From assembly GCA_004556055.1 (NCBI GenBank), contig SFIW01000006.1:1-64000 (forward strand): DNA of 64,000 nucleotides, read 5' to 3'. Under the pieces are notes generated by a model. It was given only the letters and a program-made list of their open reading frames with translations. It ran no database searches and had not been told where the DNA came from. Position numbers and translations under genes: made by a program. Source of the stretch: Planctomycetaceae bacterium. GTDB lineage: Bacteria; Planctomycetota; Planctomycetia; Pirellulales; Thermoguttaceae. Below are positions 9,034-17,854 of the stretch, in pieces. Within the stretch, counting starts at the first letter, position 1, and the number at the start of each line of letters is the position of its first letter.

Positions 9034-9054
9034 CGAGTTCGCAAGAAATAAACC

Positions 9055-9078
9055 AAGGGACGATTGTCCCCTTAATTT
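9055..9078 (+). terminator. Weak hairpin terminator after the FtsQ-like gene
   Basis: AAGGGAC, loop GATT, GTCCCCTT with one bulge, then AATTT. It starts about 20 bases after the stop codon. Confidence 0.5.
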
Positions 9079-9189
9079 ATGCAATCCGTTCCATGAGGGC
9101 CCACGTTCGAATCGTCGCGCGAGCGTGCGAGACGCGCAGCGACGATTCGAATAACGCCGTCAGACGCGCAATGCGCGCCGTCTAAGGAA

Positions 9190-9465
9190 TCATTCAAAAG
9201 AATCGAACATCTTGGCGAGCGCGATTTCAAACTTCTCGTCAGAGTAGTAGACGCCTGCGGCGATTTCCGCGCGAACGCGATTGACCAGATCCAAACGGAT
9301 ATCGGAATTGGCGTTCGTATTAGTAGCGCTCGTCTCGCGCGCGGTCGAAATATTCATTTCGTCGCGCGTGTTGACTGTTCTCTGAGCGGCGTCGTTCTTG
9401 TGAGCCGCGCCAACCTGACGTACGGGAGCAACTCCCTGAGTTCCGTTGATTCCATAAATATTCAT
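9190..9465 (-). CDS. FlgM-like anti-sigma-28 family protein
   Basis: 91 residues. The start at 9465 is set by AGGAG seven bases upstream; a longer reading frame exists but lacks a site. The protein starts MNIYGINGTQG, has a polar, probably disordered middle, and ends in a helical C-terminus (LDLVNRVRAEIAAGVYYSDEKFEIALAKMFD). This matches the FlgM C-terminal helices that hold the flagellar sigma factor FliA (pattern RxxRVxEIRxxIAxGxYxxxxxxxAxxLL). No flagellar gene is nearby. Either it acts in trans on a sigma-28 homolog encoded elsewhere or it has been reused. Confidence 0.6.
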   Translation of the reverse strand: MNIYGINGTQGVAPVRQVGAAHKNDAAQRTVNTRDEMNISTARETSATNTNANSDIRLDLVNRVRAEIAAGVYYSDEKFEIALAKMFDSFE

Positions 9466-9913
9466 TTTCAATCTCCTGAAAAAACGATCAGAAGTAGGTC
9501 TCGTATTGCGCGGTTCGTCGAGGCGCTCAACGACATTACAATCCATACGCGAAAAAACGCGCGGCGACGCCTCGACACGCAAAGGAGCCGACGGTCATGT
9601 CAGTCGTCCGTAACCGACGTTCGCGCGATCCATCATACGCGGGAGCTCATCTTCCCATCCCGCTACTGTTACGAATATCGTCTATCAAGGCGTCCGACTT
9701 GAGGCTTCTTATCGCTAAATTCAGCCCTTTTACGTCGTTCTTCCTCCGCCCAGCGCGTTACTCGATACAGGCGCAATACCTTATCGTCCCTCTACGTCCG
9801 TCGTCGACAAGACGCCTACGGGACTCTCCGTCGCATTCTGCGCTATTCCTCTTGAGCCTGCAATACCGTTTACGAAAAAAACATGAAAAACCAACGCTTT
9901 TTCTGCTATTTAT
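9466..9913. other. Non-coding spacer upstream of the FlgM-like gene
   Basis: About 450 bases. Several frames are open but encode Arg/Ser-rich peptides with no start site, as expected from shadow frames. I see no convincing sigma-70 or sigma-28 promoter and no RNA structure. Confidence 0.4.
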
Positions 9914-9957
9914 TAAAAAAGAACGCGTCCGCCGCTACAGACGCGTTCTTTCTTTTC
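9914..9957 (-). terminator. Terminator of the accB-accC unit
   Basis: AAAGAACGCGTC and GACGCGTTCTTT pair across a ten-base loop. On the minus strand the right arm is followed by a T-run (plus-strand AAAAAA at 9915-9920). Confidence 0.85.
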
Positions 9958-9964
9958 ATGCAGA

Positions 9965-11311
9965 CTACTTCTTCATGAAGTAACGCTCGATAAAGCCGAC
10001 GTCCGGAATATGGTCTTTGTACTCTTGACTACGAAGAATACGCTGAAGGAGCGGAACCGACGTCTTGATCCCCTGCACTTCAAATTCGTCAAGGGCGCGC
10101 AACATGATCGCCAACCCTTCTTCGCGCGTCCCCGCGTTCACGAGGAGCTTACCGATCATTGAGTCGTAGTACGGACTCACGACGTAACCGGGATACGCGT
10201 GGGAGTCGAAGCGCACGCCAAAGCCGCCGGGAACGATCATCTGCTCGATCTTGCCGGGACACGGACGACAATTGGCGTCGACGTCCTCCGCGTTGATACG
10301 GCACTCCATCGCGAAACCGCAATGCTTCACGTCGTCTTGAGTAAACCAGAGCTTTTCGCCCGACGCGACGCGCAGCTGCGCCTTGATGAGGTCAATTCCC
10401 GTGGCCATCTCCGTTACGGGATGTTCGACTTGGATACGCGCGTTCATCTCGATGAAGTAGAAGTTAAAATTCTCGTCGACGACGTATTCGACGGTTCCGG
10501 CGTTGGAATATCCCGCTTCCTTAGCGAGTCGCGCTGCGGATTCGCATAAAGCTTTGCGTTTTTCAAAGGAGAAGCCGGGCGCGGGCGTCAATTCGACGAG
10601 CTTCTGGCGGCGACGCTGAAGAGAACAGTCGCGTTCCCAGAGGTGGACGACGTTTCCGTAATTGTCCGCGAGGATCTGCGCTTCGACGTGTCTCGACGTC
10701 TTGATGAATTTCTCGATATAGACGCCGGGGTTGCCGAAAGCGACGCGCGCTTCTTCGGCGGCCTCTTTGATGGCGCGTTTCAACTCCGCGTCGTCGTTCG
10801 CTTGACGGATACCGCGTCCGCCGCCGCCAGCCGTCGCTTTGACGAGGACGGGATAGCCGACTTTTTTAGCGACTTCGAGCGCTTCCTCTTCTGTCTCGAC
10901 GAGTCCGTCGCTACCGGGAATGGTCGGAACGCCGCATTTTTTCGCCATCGCGCGCGCGGTGTTTTTGTCGCCAAGATTCTGCATCGCCTCGACGGAGGGG
11001 CCGATGAATTCGTACCCGCAAGCGCGACACTTCTCGGCGAAATCAGAGTTTTCGGAGAGGAACCCGTAACCTGGGTGAATAGCGTCGGCGTCGACGAGCT
11101 CCGCGGCGCTGATGATCTGATTGACCTTGAGATAGCTCTGAGCCGAACGCGCTGGGCCGACGCAGACGGATTTATCCGCGAGCTTGACGTATCTCGCGTC
11201 GCGATCCGCTTCGCTGCATACGACGACGGCTTCGACGCCTAACTCATGACACGCGCGGATGACGCGCAGCGCAATTTCGCCACGATTGGCGATTAAGACT
11301 TTTTTGAACAT
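9965..11311 (-). CDS. accC: Biotin carboxylase subunit of acetyl-CoA carboxylase
   Basis: 448 residues, the usual length. It begins MFKKVLIANRGEIALRVIRA and carries the ATP-grasp glycine-rich loop GGGGRGIR, the EKFI...RHVEAQIL stretch, the ERDCSLQRRRQKL segment and the FIEMNARIQVEHPVTE active-site region. It carboxylates the biotin on AccB using ATP and bicarbonate, the first half-reaction of malonyl-CoA formation. It lies 44 bases downstream of accB in the same direction, the common accBC order. AAGGA precedes the ATG. accA and accD are not in the window. Confidence 0.97.
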   Translation of the reverse strand: MFKKVLIANRGEIALRVIRACHELGVEAVVVCSEADRDARYVKLADKSVCVGPARSAQSYLKVNQIISAAELVDADAIHPGYGFLSENSDFAEKCRACGYEFIGPSVEAMQNLGDKNTARAMAKKCGVPTIPGSDGLVETEEEALEVAKKVGYPVLVKATAGGGGRGIRQANDDAELKRAIKEAAEEARVAFGNPGVYIEKFIKTSRHVEAQILADNYGNVVHLWERDCSLQRRRQKLVELTPAPGFSFEKRKALCESAARLAKEAGYSNAGTVEYVVDENFNFYFIEMNARIQVEHPVTEMATGIDLIKAQLRVASGEKLWFTQDDVKHCGFAMECRINAEDVDANCRPCPGKIEQMIVPGGFGVRFDSHAYPGYVVSPYYDSMIGKLLVNAGTREEGLAIMLRALDEFEVQGIKTSVPLLQRILRSQEYKDHIPDVGFIERYFMKK

Positions 11312-11355
11312 ATTTTCATCCTTGAGTCGCTCGAAAACGCGACGACTGCATCCGT

Positions 11356-11862
11356 TCAGCGTACGTCAACCTTGAAAAGGGGCGTTCCATATTCAAGAGG
11401 ATCGCCGTTTTTGACGAGAACTTCGGTAATCTTTCCGGAGATTTCGGCGGGAATATCGTTGAAGACTTTCATCGCTTCGATGAGGCAGATCGTTTTGCCG
11501 GGCGTGATCGTGTCGCCGACTTTGACGTAGGGCTCGGCCTCAGGATTAGGAGAGGCGTAAAAGACGCCGACGGTCGGAGAAGTGATCGTTTTGATGTAGT
11601 CAGGTTCTTTCGCGGGCGCGGCAGGCGCGGCGGACGCGGCTTGTGCGGGAGCTGCGGCAGGAACGGGCGGAACGGGCTGCGTGGGAACAGGCTGCGCCAC
11701 GACGACGGGAGCGGCGGACGCGGCCCCTGGCAGGGCGCGCCTCAGCGAGAGGCGACTTCCCCCCTGTTCAAGGTCGAGTTCGGACACGTTGTTTTCCTTC
11801 ATCAGTTCGACAAGAAGCCGAATACCCTTAAGATCAAAGACTTCGTCTTTTTTATCAGCCAT
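11356..11862 (-). CDS. accB: Biotin carboxyl carrier protein of acetyl-CoA carboxylase
   Basis: 168 residues from the ATG at 11862, which has AGGA upstream; an in-frame ATG six codons earlier has none. An N-terminal helical region is followed by an Ala/Pro-rich flexible linker (about 50-90) and a biotinyl domain with the EAMKVFNDI motif whose Lys is biotinylated. It shuttles carboxyl groups from AccC to the carboxyltransferase. It forms a two-gene unit with accC. Confidence 0.96.
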   Translation of the reverse strand: MADKKDEVFDLKGIRLLVELMKENNVSELDLEQGGSRLSLRRALPGAASAAPVVVAQPVPTQPVPPVPAAAPAQAASAAPAAPAKEPDYIKTITSPTVGVFYASPNPEAEPYVKVGDTITPGKTICLIEAMKVFNDIPAEISGKITEVLVKNGDPLEYGTPLFKVDVR

Positions 11863-11953
11863 AAGATTGTTTCCTATCATGCCGCGGCGCGACGACGCGC
11901 TACGATGGACTACCGCGCCGTTTCAGCGCGACGTAAGAATGTATATGCGGTTC

Positions 11954-12922
11954 TTATTGTCGTATCGCCACGAGACAGCGTTTTCGCTTTTCGAGATCGA
12001 GACGTATATCGATCGAGTCCCAGGCGCCGGAATCGCGCAATGATTCGGCGACAGCGTCGATCGTCGTAGGACTAAGTTCGAGCGCGAGCCGCCCGCCCTT
12101 TTTGAGGCGCGACTCCGCTTCCTTCACAAGGCGAATCGGCAGTTCGGCGCCGGTGACGCCGCCGACGAGAGCCAAGCGCGGTTCGAATTCGCGCACAGAA
12201 CGGTCGAGCTCCGCGTACTCCTCTTCGGAGACGTAAGGGGGATTCGAAACAATCGCGTCAAAGCGCTCCTCTTCGGGAAGATTGTCGGGAATCGCGGCGA
12301 GCAAGTCGCTCTGAAGGAGGGTCACGCGCGGGGCTAGGCCGAGAGCTTCGACGTTGCGCCGCGCCGTCTCCAGCGCCTCTGCGCTAATATCAAGCCCGAC
12401 GAGGATCGCCGAGGGAATATTTTTCGCAAGAGCAGCGGCGACGCAACCGCTTCCGACTCCCACGTCGCAGATTTTCAATCCATTCGAGTTGGGCTCTGCG
12501 GGAGTCTCTATCTCCACCGGCGGCGTTCCGTCTTCGGAAAAGCGCCTCTTCACGGCGCCCGTGCGCCATCCCCTCGCTTTAAAATACTCAATTGTTTCAA
12601 GAACAAGAAGCTCAGTATCGGGACGAGGAATCAAAACGTCGGGATTAACGGCGAAATCGAGAGAATAAAACTCTTTCTTTCCGACAAGGTACGCGTTCGG
12701 TTCCCCTGCGGCGCGACGTTTGACCAGCTCGCGAAAAGCGGCGCGCACCTCTTCGTTCGGTTCTTCGTCGTATGAGACGAGGAGATCGAGCCGCGACTTC
12801 CCAGACGCGCATGAAAGAAGCGTCTCCGCCTCAAGCTTCGGAGTCTCCACGCCCTTCTTCCGAAAAAAATCGGTCGTCCAATTGATAAGGGCCTTATACG
12901 TCCATTTCTCTGGTTGGGACAT
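11954..12922 (-). CDS. prmC: Release factor glutamine methyltransferase PrmC (HemK)
   Basis: 322 residues. The N-terminal helical domain is followed by a Rossmann methyltransferase with SAM-binding CDVGVGSGCVAAALA and the catalytic NPPY motif (IVSNPPYVSEEEY). It methylates the glutamine of the GGQ motif in class I release factors. It directly follows prfA, whose product is its substrate, about 68 bases downstream in the same direction. An insertion with a proline-rich stretch (about 120-145) separates the YFKARGW helix from the SAM motif. The ribosome binding site is weak (GAGAA). Confidence 0.95.
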   Translation of the reverse strand: MSQPEKWTYKALINWTTDFFRKKGVETPKLEAETLLSCASGKSRLDLLVSYDEEPNEEVRAAFRELVKRRAAGEPNAYLVGKKEFYSLDFAVNPDVLIPRPDTELLVLETIEYFKARGWRTGAVKRRFSEDGTPPVEIETPAEPNSNGLKICDVGVGSGCVAAALAKNIPSAILVGLDISAEALETARRNVEALGLAPRVTLLQSDLLAAIPDNLPEEERFDAIVSNPPYVSEEEYAELDRSVREFEPRLALVGGVTGAELPIRLVKEAESRLKKGGRLALELSPTTIDAVAESLRDSGAWDSIDIRLDLEKRKRCLVAIRQ

Positions 12923-12990
12923 TGCTTCTCATCGCCGCGTAAGGGATATAGGGGGAAAAATAAGCGCGTTTCGACGTTCTGGCGCGACGC

Positions 12991-14064
12991 TCAATCGATC
13001 GTGCCAAATGATTCGCGCAGTTCCTGACGCTCATAGTCGAGAAGAGCTTCTACGACTGGCGAAAGGTCGCCCGAAAGGATAACGTCTAATTTGTAAAGAG
13101 TCAAGCCGATTCGGTGATCCGTGATTCTGTTTTCGGGAAAATTATAGGTTCGTATTCGTTCGCTTCGGTCGCCGCTTCCAAGCTGACTCATGCGTTCTTG
13201 CGAACGTTTCGACTGTTCCTCGGCGCGTTTAAGATCGTATAAACGGGAACGCAAAACGCGCAGCGCCTTCGCCAGATTCTTATGCTGACTCTTCTCGTCT
13301 TGACAGCTGACGACGAGCCCCGTCTCAAAGTGAGTCAAGCGGATCGCGGACGCGGTTTTATTGACGTGCTGTCCGCCGGGCCCGCTGGCGCAGAAACGAT
13401 CGATGCGGTAATCGGATTCCTTCAAATCGATTTCGACGTCTTCCGGTTCCGCCATGACGGCGACCGTCGTCATCGACGTGTGAACGCGCCCTTTCGTTTC
13501 GGTGACGGGTACGCGTTGCACGCGATGTCCGCCGCTTTCGAACTGCAATTCGCGGAAGCATCCTTCGCCGTCGACGCCAAAGACGATTTCTTTGAATCCG
13601 CCGAGTTCGTTGTCGCTAACGGACATAATCTCGATCTTCCATTTTTTGGACTCGATATAATGGCGGTACATTTCAAAAAGGTCGCGCGCGAAGAGAGCGG
13701 CTTCGTCGCCTCCGGTTCCCGCGTGAATTTCCATGATGCAGTGCGTGCGATTGGCGTCTTCTCCGCCGATGGTGAGATCAAGGAGTTCGTTCCACACCTC
13801 TTCTCGGTTCTCACGCAACACGGGAAGTTCCGATTCAGCGAGCTCGCGCATCTCGGGGTCGTCCCCTTCGATCAGTTCCTTGGCCTCTTCGATCTGCGCG
13901 TTTAGACTTTTAAAATGGCGATATTTTCCGCAAAGTTTCGCCAATGATCCGTGCTCGCGCGCGACCGCCGCTAGACGCGCTGAATCGGCGAGCGTCTCCG
14001 GGTCGTTCATGAGTCGCTCGAGCTCTTCAAATCGAGCCAGCTTTTCGTCAAGTAGCTTTCGCAT
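12991..14064 (-). CDS. prfA: Peptide chain release factor 1
   Basis: 357 residues, full length. It carries the GGQ motif (SGPGGQHVNKTASAIR) for peptidyl-tRNA hydrolysis. The codon-recognition motif PVT in RVPVTETKGRVHTS marks it as RF1 (UAA/UAG), not RF2, which would have SPF. GAGGAG lies nine bases before the ATG. It is followed by prmC and preceded by rpmE, with a terminator in between. Confidence 0.97.
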   Translation of the reverse strand: MRKLLDEKLARFEELERLMNDPETLADSARLAAVAREHGSLAKLCGKYRHFKSLNAQIEEAKELIEGDDPEMRELAESELPVLRENREEVWNELLDLTIGGEDANRTHCIMEIHAGTGGDEAALFARDLFEMYRHYIESKKWKIEIMSVSDNELGGFKEIVFGVDGEGCFRELQFESGGHRVQRVPVTETKGRVHTSMTTVAVMAEPEDVEIDLKESDYRIDRFCASGPGGQHVNKTASAIRLTHFETGLVVSCQDEKSQHKNLAKALRVLRSRLYDLKRAEEQSKRSQERMSQLGSGDRSERIRTYNFPENRITDHRIGLTLYKLDVILSGDLSPVVEALLDYERQELRESFGTID

Positions 14065-14085
14065 AGGTCAACACTCCTCATAAAG

Positions 14086-14128
14086 TAAAAAAAACGCAAG
14101 AGAGCCGATATTCTCGACAACCTTGCGT
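14086..14128 (-). terminator. Terminator between rpmE and prfA
   Basis: On the minus strand ACGCAAG and CTTGCGT pair across a 21-base loop and are followed by an eight-T run. It probably ends or attenuates rpmE transcription just before prfA. Confidence 0.7.
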
Positions 14129-14214
14129 CGCTCGCTATTGATCGTCAGTTCGATCGTCTCTAAGATAACGCGTTCACGCGTCCCAGTCGATCTATTTCTC
14201 CGCGACGAGAAAGA

Positions 14215-14445
14215 TCACTTACCCTGCTGCTCTTGCTGCTTCTGGAAGAAGGGGGAGAACTTATCCTTGAAGCGTTTGACGGCGCCGCGAGACTCGGTGT
14301 TCTTAACGCGTCCAGTGTAGAAAGGATGGCACTTGGAACAAATATCGACCTTGAGTTCCGGCTTGGTGCTACGAGTCATGAAGGAATTGCCGCAACCGCA
14401 GGTGACCTTGGTCTCTACATAATTAGGATGGATTTTCTCTTTCAT
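14215..14445 (-). CDS. rpmE: Ribosomal protein bL31, zinc-binding form
   Basis: 76 residues beginning MKEKIHPNY, the usual bL31 start. Four cysteines (16, 18, 36, 39) in CGC and CSKC mark the zinc-containing type. The core ends HPFYTGR, followed by a Gln/Lys-rich tail (QKQQEQQGK). The ATG at 14445 was chosen because it matches the family start and follows AGGGAATAGAAGAA; longer in-frame readings encode unrelated Arg-rich sequence. Confidence 0.95.
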   Translation of the reverse strand: MKEKIHPNYVETKVTCGCGNSFMTRSTKPELKVDICSKCHPFYTGRVKNTESRGAVKRFKDKFSPFFQKQQEQQGK

Positions 14446-14639
14446 TTCTTCTATTCCCTGGTCTATGTCAACGACGTTAGTTCGCCGTTCTCTGCGCGTG
14501 CAAACGCGCCTCCGAACACGCGGAGGAGAATCGTTTCGAAAAATACGTCTGCTGTGAGGAAGTTGCGCCATCTGACAGCCGCGCCGTCAATCCGGACAAC
14601 ATATTTTTTCATTATACTAATCGCGGCGATTAGCGCAAG

Positions 14640-14690
14640 AGGGAAAGAGCCTGGACGAAGCGCTTACGTCGCAACTTCCAGGCTCTCATT
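14640..14690 (-). terminator. Hairpin downstream of dapB
   Basis: GAGCCTGG and CCAGGCTC pair across a 23-base loop; on the minus strand the right arm is followed by TTTCCCTCTT. It lies about 30 bases after the dapB stop. Confidence 0.6.
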
Positions 14691-14716
14691 TTATAAGTTT
14701 CGTCTAAAGTTCTCTA

Positions 14717-15511
14717 TTAGAGATGCAAAACGTCGTTCATATCATACAACCGCCCAGGCTGCTGAGACGCGAGGAACTTCGCCGCCTCAAGGGCGCCTGT
14801 CGCGTACGCGTCGCGATTAGAAGAGCGAACCGACAATTCGAGCGTTTCGCCCAACAGTCCGAAAATAATCGTATGGCGCCCAGGATCGTCCCCTGTTCTC
14901 ACGGCGTGAAAACAGATTTCGTTGTGCGGACGCGCGCCGACTTTCCCTTCGCGGCCATGACGGAAGGAGTCGATTCCCATCTCTTTCGCGATGATATCGC
15001 CGAACTTAAGAGCCGTGCCGCTCGGAGCGTCGACCTTGTAACGGTGATGACGTTCGATAATCTCGACGTCGGCGTCGGCGTCTTTCAGAGCGCGCGCGGC
15101 GATCTGCGCGAGCTTCATCGTCAAGTTGACGGAAGGACTCATGCTAGGAGAGCGAAGAACGGGAATCGTCTTCGCCGCTTCTTCGAGACGCGCGATCTGT
15201 TCGGAATTGAGCCCGGTCGTGGCGTAAACCAAAGCGATTTTACGCTCAACGCAGAGGGCGAGGAGCGAATCGAACGCCGCGGGAGACGAGAAGTCGACGA
15301 CGACGTCGGGAGTCGCGTCGGCGGGAAGAGAGTCGGTAATCGGCACGTTGATACGTCCGACGCCCGCGTTTTCGCCCGCGTCAAGTCCCAAAGCGGGAGA
15401 ACCGGGGGCGTCGAGAGCGGCGACGATTTGCAACGCGTCGTCGTCGGAAGCTAGCGCGACAAGACGTTTTCCCATCTTCCCTGCCGCTCCGGAAAAAGCT
15501 ATTTTAATCAT
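14717..15511 (-). CDS. dapB: 4-hydroxy-tetrahydrodipicolinate reductase
   Basis: 264 residues. The N-terminal Rossmann motif FSGAAGKMGKRL binds NAD(P)H. The DapB signature ERHHRYKVDAPSGTALK contains the catalytic His pair and the substrate-binding Lys. It reduces hydroxytetrahydrodipicolinate in the diaminopimelate/lysine pathway, so the organism can make a peptidoglycan precursor. GAGG lies eight bases before the ATG. A LysR regulator gene lies 44 bases upstream on the same strand and may be cotranscribed. Confidence 0.96.
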   Translation of the reverse strand: MIKIAFSGAAGKMGKRLVALASDDDALQIVAALDAPGSPALGLDAGENAGVGRINVPITDSLPADATPDVVVDFSSPAAFDSLLALCVERKIALVYATTGLNSEQIARLEEAAKTIPVLRSPSMSPSVNLTMKLAQIAARALKDADADVEIIERHHRYKVDAPSGTALKFGDIIAKEMGIDSFRHGREGKVGARPHNEICFHAVRTGDDPGRHTIIFGLLGETLELSVRSSNRDAYATGALEAAKFLASQQPGRLYDMNDVLHL

Positions 15512-15555
15512 AACAAAAACCTCGTTCTTTCAATACGCGCAAATCTTTCGTTCGA

Positions 15556-16443
15556 TCAACGGATGTGTCCGCCCAACGCCTCGATAAACTGAGTCGCCGC
15601 CGCAGAAAAGACCTTGCGACGCTTGTAGATGACGCCGATCGGTCGCGTAAGAACGGGAGAAATAAGCGGAATCGCGACGAGTTGGCCGCGCTCGATTTCG
15701 TTCTGAACCGTCGGAAGGGGGAGGATGCTTACGCCGAGGCCGACCTCGATCGCTTGTTTGATCGTTTCAATGTTGTCAAATTCCGTCACAACGTTGACGC
15801 GCACGCCGTTTTGACGCAGCGTCTTGTCGGTTTCGCGACGGATCGGCAGATCGCGTTCGAACGCTACGAAATCCAATCCCTGTAGGCTATCGATCTTGAC
15901 GCCCTCTTTTTCCTTCGAGATCGGATGCTCCGGAGAAGCGACGACGTACATCTCTTCAGAACGAAGAGGAATCACGTTGATTTCAGGGGACGCCGCCGGG
16001 TAGGAGATGATTCCTAAGTCCGCTTCGGAGCTGAAGACGGCTTGATAAACCTTGTCTGGATGGAGGAATTCAAGACGGATCTTGGAGCGCGGATGTCCCT
16101 TCATGAACTCGCGCATGCACTTGCCCATATCGTGTAAACCGACGGAGTAGATCGCCGCGACGCGGATGACGCCGCCGTCTTGCATGAAGTTCGATTGAAC
16201 GCGCGAAATAATGGAATCATAGGTTTCGAGAATTTCACGGAACCCTTCGTAGCATACTTTACCTTCGGGAGTTAGGACGAAAGGACGCTTTGAACGATCG
16301 ACGAGCTGCGCGCCAAGCTGTTTTTCGAGGCGGTGAATCGACTGAGTCGCCGCAGACTGGCTTATATTATTAGCTTTCGCGCCACGAGAAAAACTCTGAT
16401 AGTAAACGACGTCGCAAAAAATTCTAAACGTTTCTGTATTCAT
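15556..16443 (-). CDS. LysR-family transcriptional regulator
   Basis: 295 residues. An N-terminal winged helix (about 1-60: FRIFCDVVYYQSFSRGAKAN, then SQSAATQSIHRLEKQLG) is followed by a periplasmic-binding-protein-like effector domain (about 90-290). LysR proteins bind small co-inducers and usually control a nearby or divergent gene. Candidates are dapB, 44 bases downstream on the same strand, or the divergent cytochrome gene at 16894, with 450 bases between. The ligand is unknown. The ribosome binding site is weak. Confidence 0.9.
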   Translation of the reverse strand: MNTETFRIFCDVVYYQSFSRGAKANNISQSAATQSIHRLEKQLGAQLVDRSKRPFVLTPEGKVCYEGFREILETYDSIISRVQSNFMQDGGVIRVAAIYSVGLHDMGKCMREFMKGHPRSKIRLEFLHPDKVYQAVFSSEADLGIISYPAASPEINVIPLRSEEMYVVASPEHPISKEKEGVKIDSLQGLDFVAFERDLPIRRETDKTLRQNGVRVNVVTEFDNIETIKQAIEVGLGVSILPLPTVQNEIERGQLVAIPLISPVLTRPIGVIYKRRKVFSAAATQFIEALGGHIR

Positions 16444-16893
16444 AATTACAATTCTTTTTCTAACGGAGACGGGTTATCCCATAAGCGTAAATAATTGGAA
16501 AGAAAAAGAAAAAGACGCTCAGAAGAAAACGCAAATCCTTTTTCCAATGGTCGTAAGTATTTATTTACACTTGAATTAGAAAGTTTTGAAAAGAAACCTA
16601 ACGCAAGAAGGTAGATATATCAAAACTCCTAATAACACACATTGTAGATGTTATCCAACATAAAAACTAATTCAAGCCCCGAACGTACTAATCAGTATAA
16701 CTTTTTATAAAAAATACCAAAATTACCGAAACTAAACTCTCCTTTTATTTCCTTCAATTACCGATATAATATCCAAAATAGAACGGGCGAGCAGTTGAGC
16801 GCATCTCTATTCCGAGTTACGTTCGTTTTATTAACAATAGACATACTTACAAATGTTATACTTTGTCATACAATACAACTAGGAGACGTCAGA
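16444..16893. other. AT-rich divergent regulatory region
   Basis: 450 bases between the LysR gene and the cytochrome gene. A perfect TATAAT at 16765-16770 lies 124 bases before the cytochrome start; its -35 region is poor. A second TATACT at about 16857 lies closer. A LysR-type divergent control region is plausible, but I could not identify a clear T-N11-A box. No gene is seen. Confidence 0.4.
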
Positions 16894-17739
16894 ATGAGTT
16901 TGGTCAATAGACGCGAGGCGTTAAAGACGGTCGGCGCGAGCGTTGGCGCGTTACTAGTAGCCGGCGCCGCCAAGACGGCGAACGCCGCCGCGAACACGCA
17001 GGTCGTTGCCACCTTGAATCCCGCGCAAGTTCCTGGAAAAGAAGCGTGGAAGTTTGCTCCCATTGATCCCGATCAAGTTGCGAAGGACGCCTACGACGGC
17101 TACAAAAAGGGACACTGTATGAACACGACCTTTGTAGCGATCGTGTCGAACGTCGCCAAAGCGTTGAAGAAGACGGATCCCGCGGCGGCGCAGGTTCTTG
17201 AATCCTTCCCGTACCACATGTTCAATTACGGCGCGTCTGGAGCGAACGGCAACGGAACGCTTTGCGGCTCCGTCAACGGCGCGATGGCCGCCGTCAACCT
17301 CTTCGTCTCCGAAGAGAAAACGCTCAAAGCGATCCTCAACGAGGTCAGCATTTACTACGAACGTACGATGCTCCCCATTTACAAACCTGAGGGAGAAGAA
17401 GACGAGGCGTTCCCGCAAACGATTTCCAATTCGGTTCTTTGCCACGTCTCCAGCGGAAAATGGTGCGCGCTCGCTCAAGTGAAATCGGGTTCTCCCGAGC
17501 GAACAGAACGTTGCACCCGACTCTCCGCCGATATTGCGAAGAAGACGGCGGAGCTTCTTAACCTGAACGTCGCCGCGTTCCACACGAGCGACGTCGCTCC
17601 CGTCGTCACGCTCAAGCGCACGCAACCGACCTCCGCGTGTATCACGTGCCACGATAAGGGCGGTTCCGTCGGCAATATCATCGGAAAGATGACTTGCACC
17701 GAATGTCACGACGACAAAACGCCGGACAATCACCAATGA
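16894..17739 (+). CDS. Tat-exported C_GCAxxG-type dihaem cytochrome (split-Soret-like)
   Basis: 281 residues from the ATG at 16894, which has AGGAGA seven bases upstream. The N-terminus NRREALKTVGASVGALLVAGA looks like a Tat signal. The middle resembles the C_GCAxxG_C_C redox family: GHCMNTTF, then FNYGASGANGNGTLCGSVNGAM, then VLCHVSSGKWC. The C-terminus has two c-type haem motifs, CITCH (249-253) and CTECH (268-272). Split-Soret cytochrome c of sulfate reducers combines such a domain with two C-terminal haems and an Fe-S cluster, so that is the closest known type. An electron-transfer role outside the membrane is inferred; the partner is unknown. Confidence 0.75.
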   Translation: MSLVNRREALKTVGASVGALLVAGAAKTANAAANTQVVATLNPAQVPGKEAWKFAPIDPDQVAKDAYDGYKKGHCMNTTFVAIVSNVAKALKKTDPAAAQVLESFPYHMFNYGASGANGNGTLCGSVNGAMAAVNLFVSEEKTLKAILNEVSIYYERTMLPIYKPEGEEDEAFPQTISNSVLCHVSSGKWCALAQVKSGSPERTERCTRLSADIAKKTAELLNLNVAAFHTSDVAPVVTLKRTQPTSACITCHDKGGSVGNIIGKMTCTECHDDKTPDNHQ

Positions 17740-17779
17740 GAAGGAACCAGACGCGTTCCGACAACTAACGACGCGCGAT

Positions 17780-17812
17780 AAAGCGCCGCCTCCACGCGGC
17801 GCTTTATTTTAA
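17780..17812 (+). terminator. Terminator after the cytochrome gene
   Basis: AAAGCGCCGC, loop CTCCAC, GCGGCGCTTT, then ATTTTAAT. Confidence 0.85.
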
Positions 17813-17854
17813 TATGAAACGTCGACAACGTTCAACTTTAGAGGACGAACTACT

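Noticed and set aside
9101..9113. GTTCGAATC motif that resembles a tRNA T-loop
   Set aside because: The flanking bases (CCACG and CGTCG) do not form the T-stem, and no acceptor or anticodon arm can be built around it.
9597..9983. Plus-strand open frame in the spacer before accC
   Set aside because: Arg/Ser-rich translation without a ribosome binding site; it runs through the accC terminator hairpin.
14320..14345. GGATGGCACTTGGAACAAA as a sigma-54 promoter
   Set aside because: It lies inside rpmE, on the wrong strand for any gene, and the -12 element lacks the full GC.
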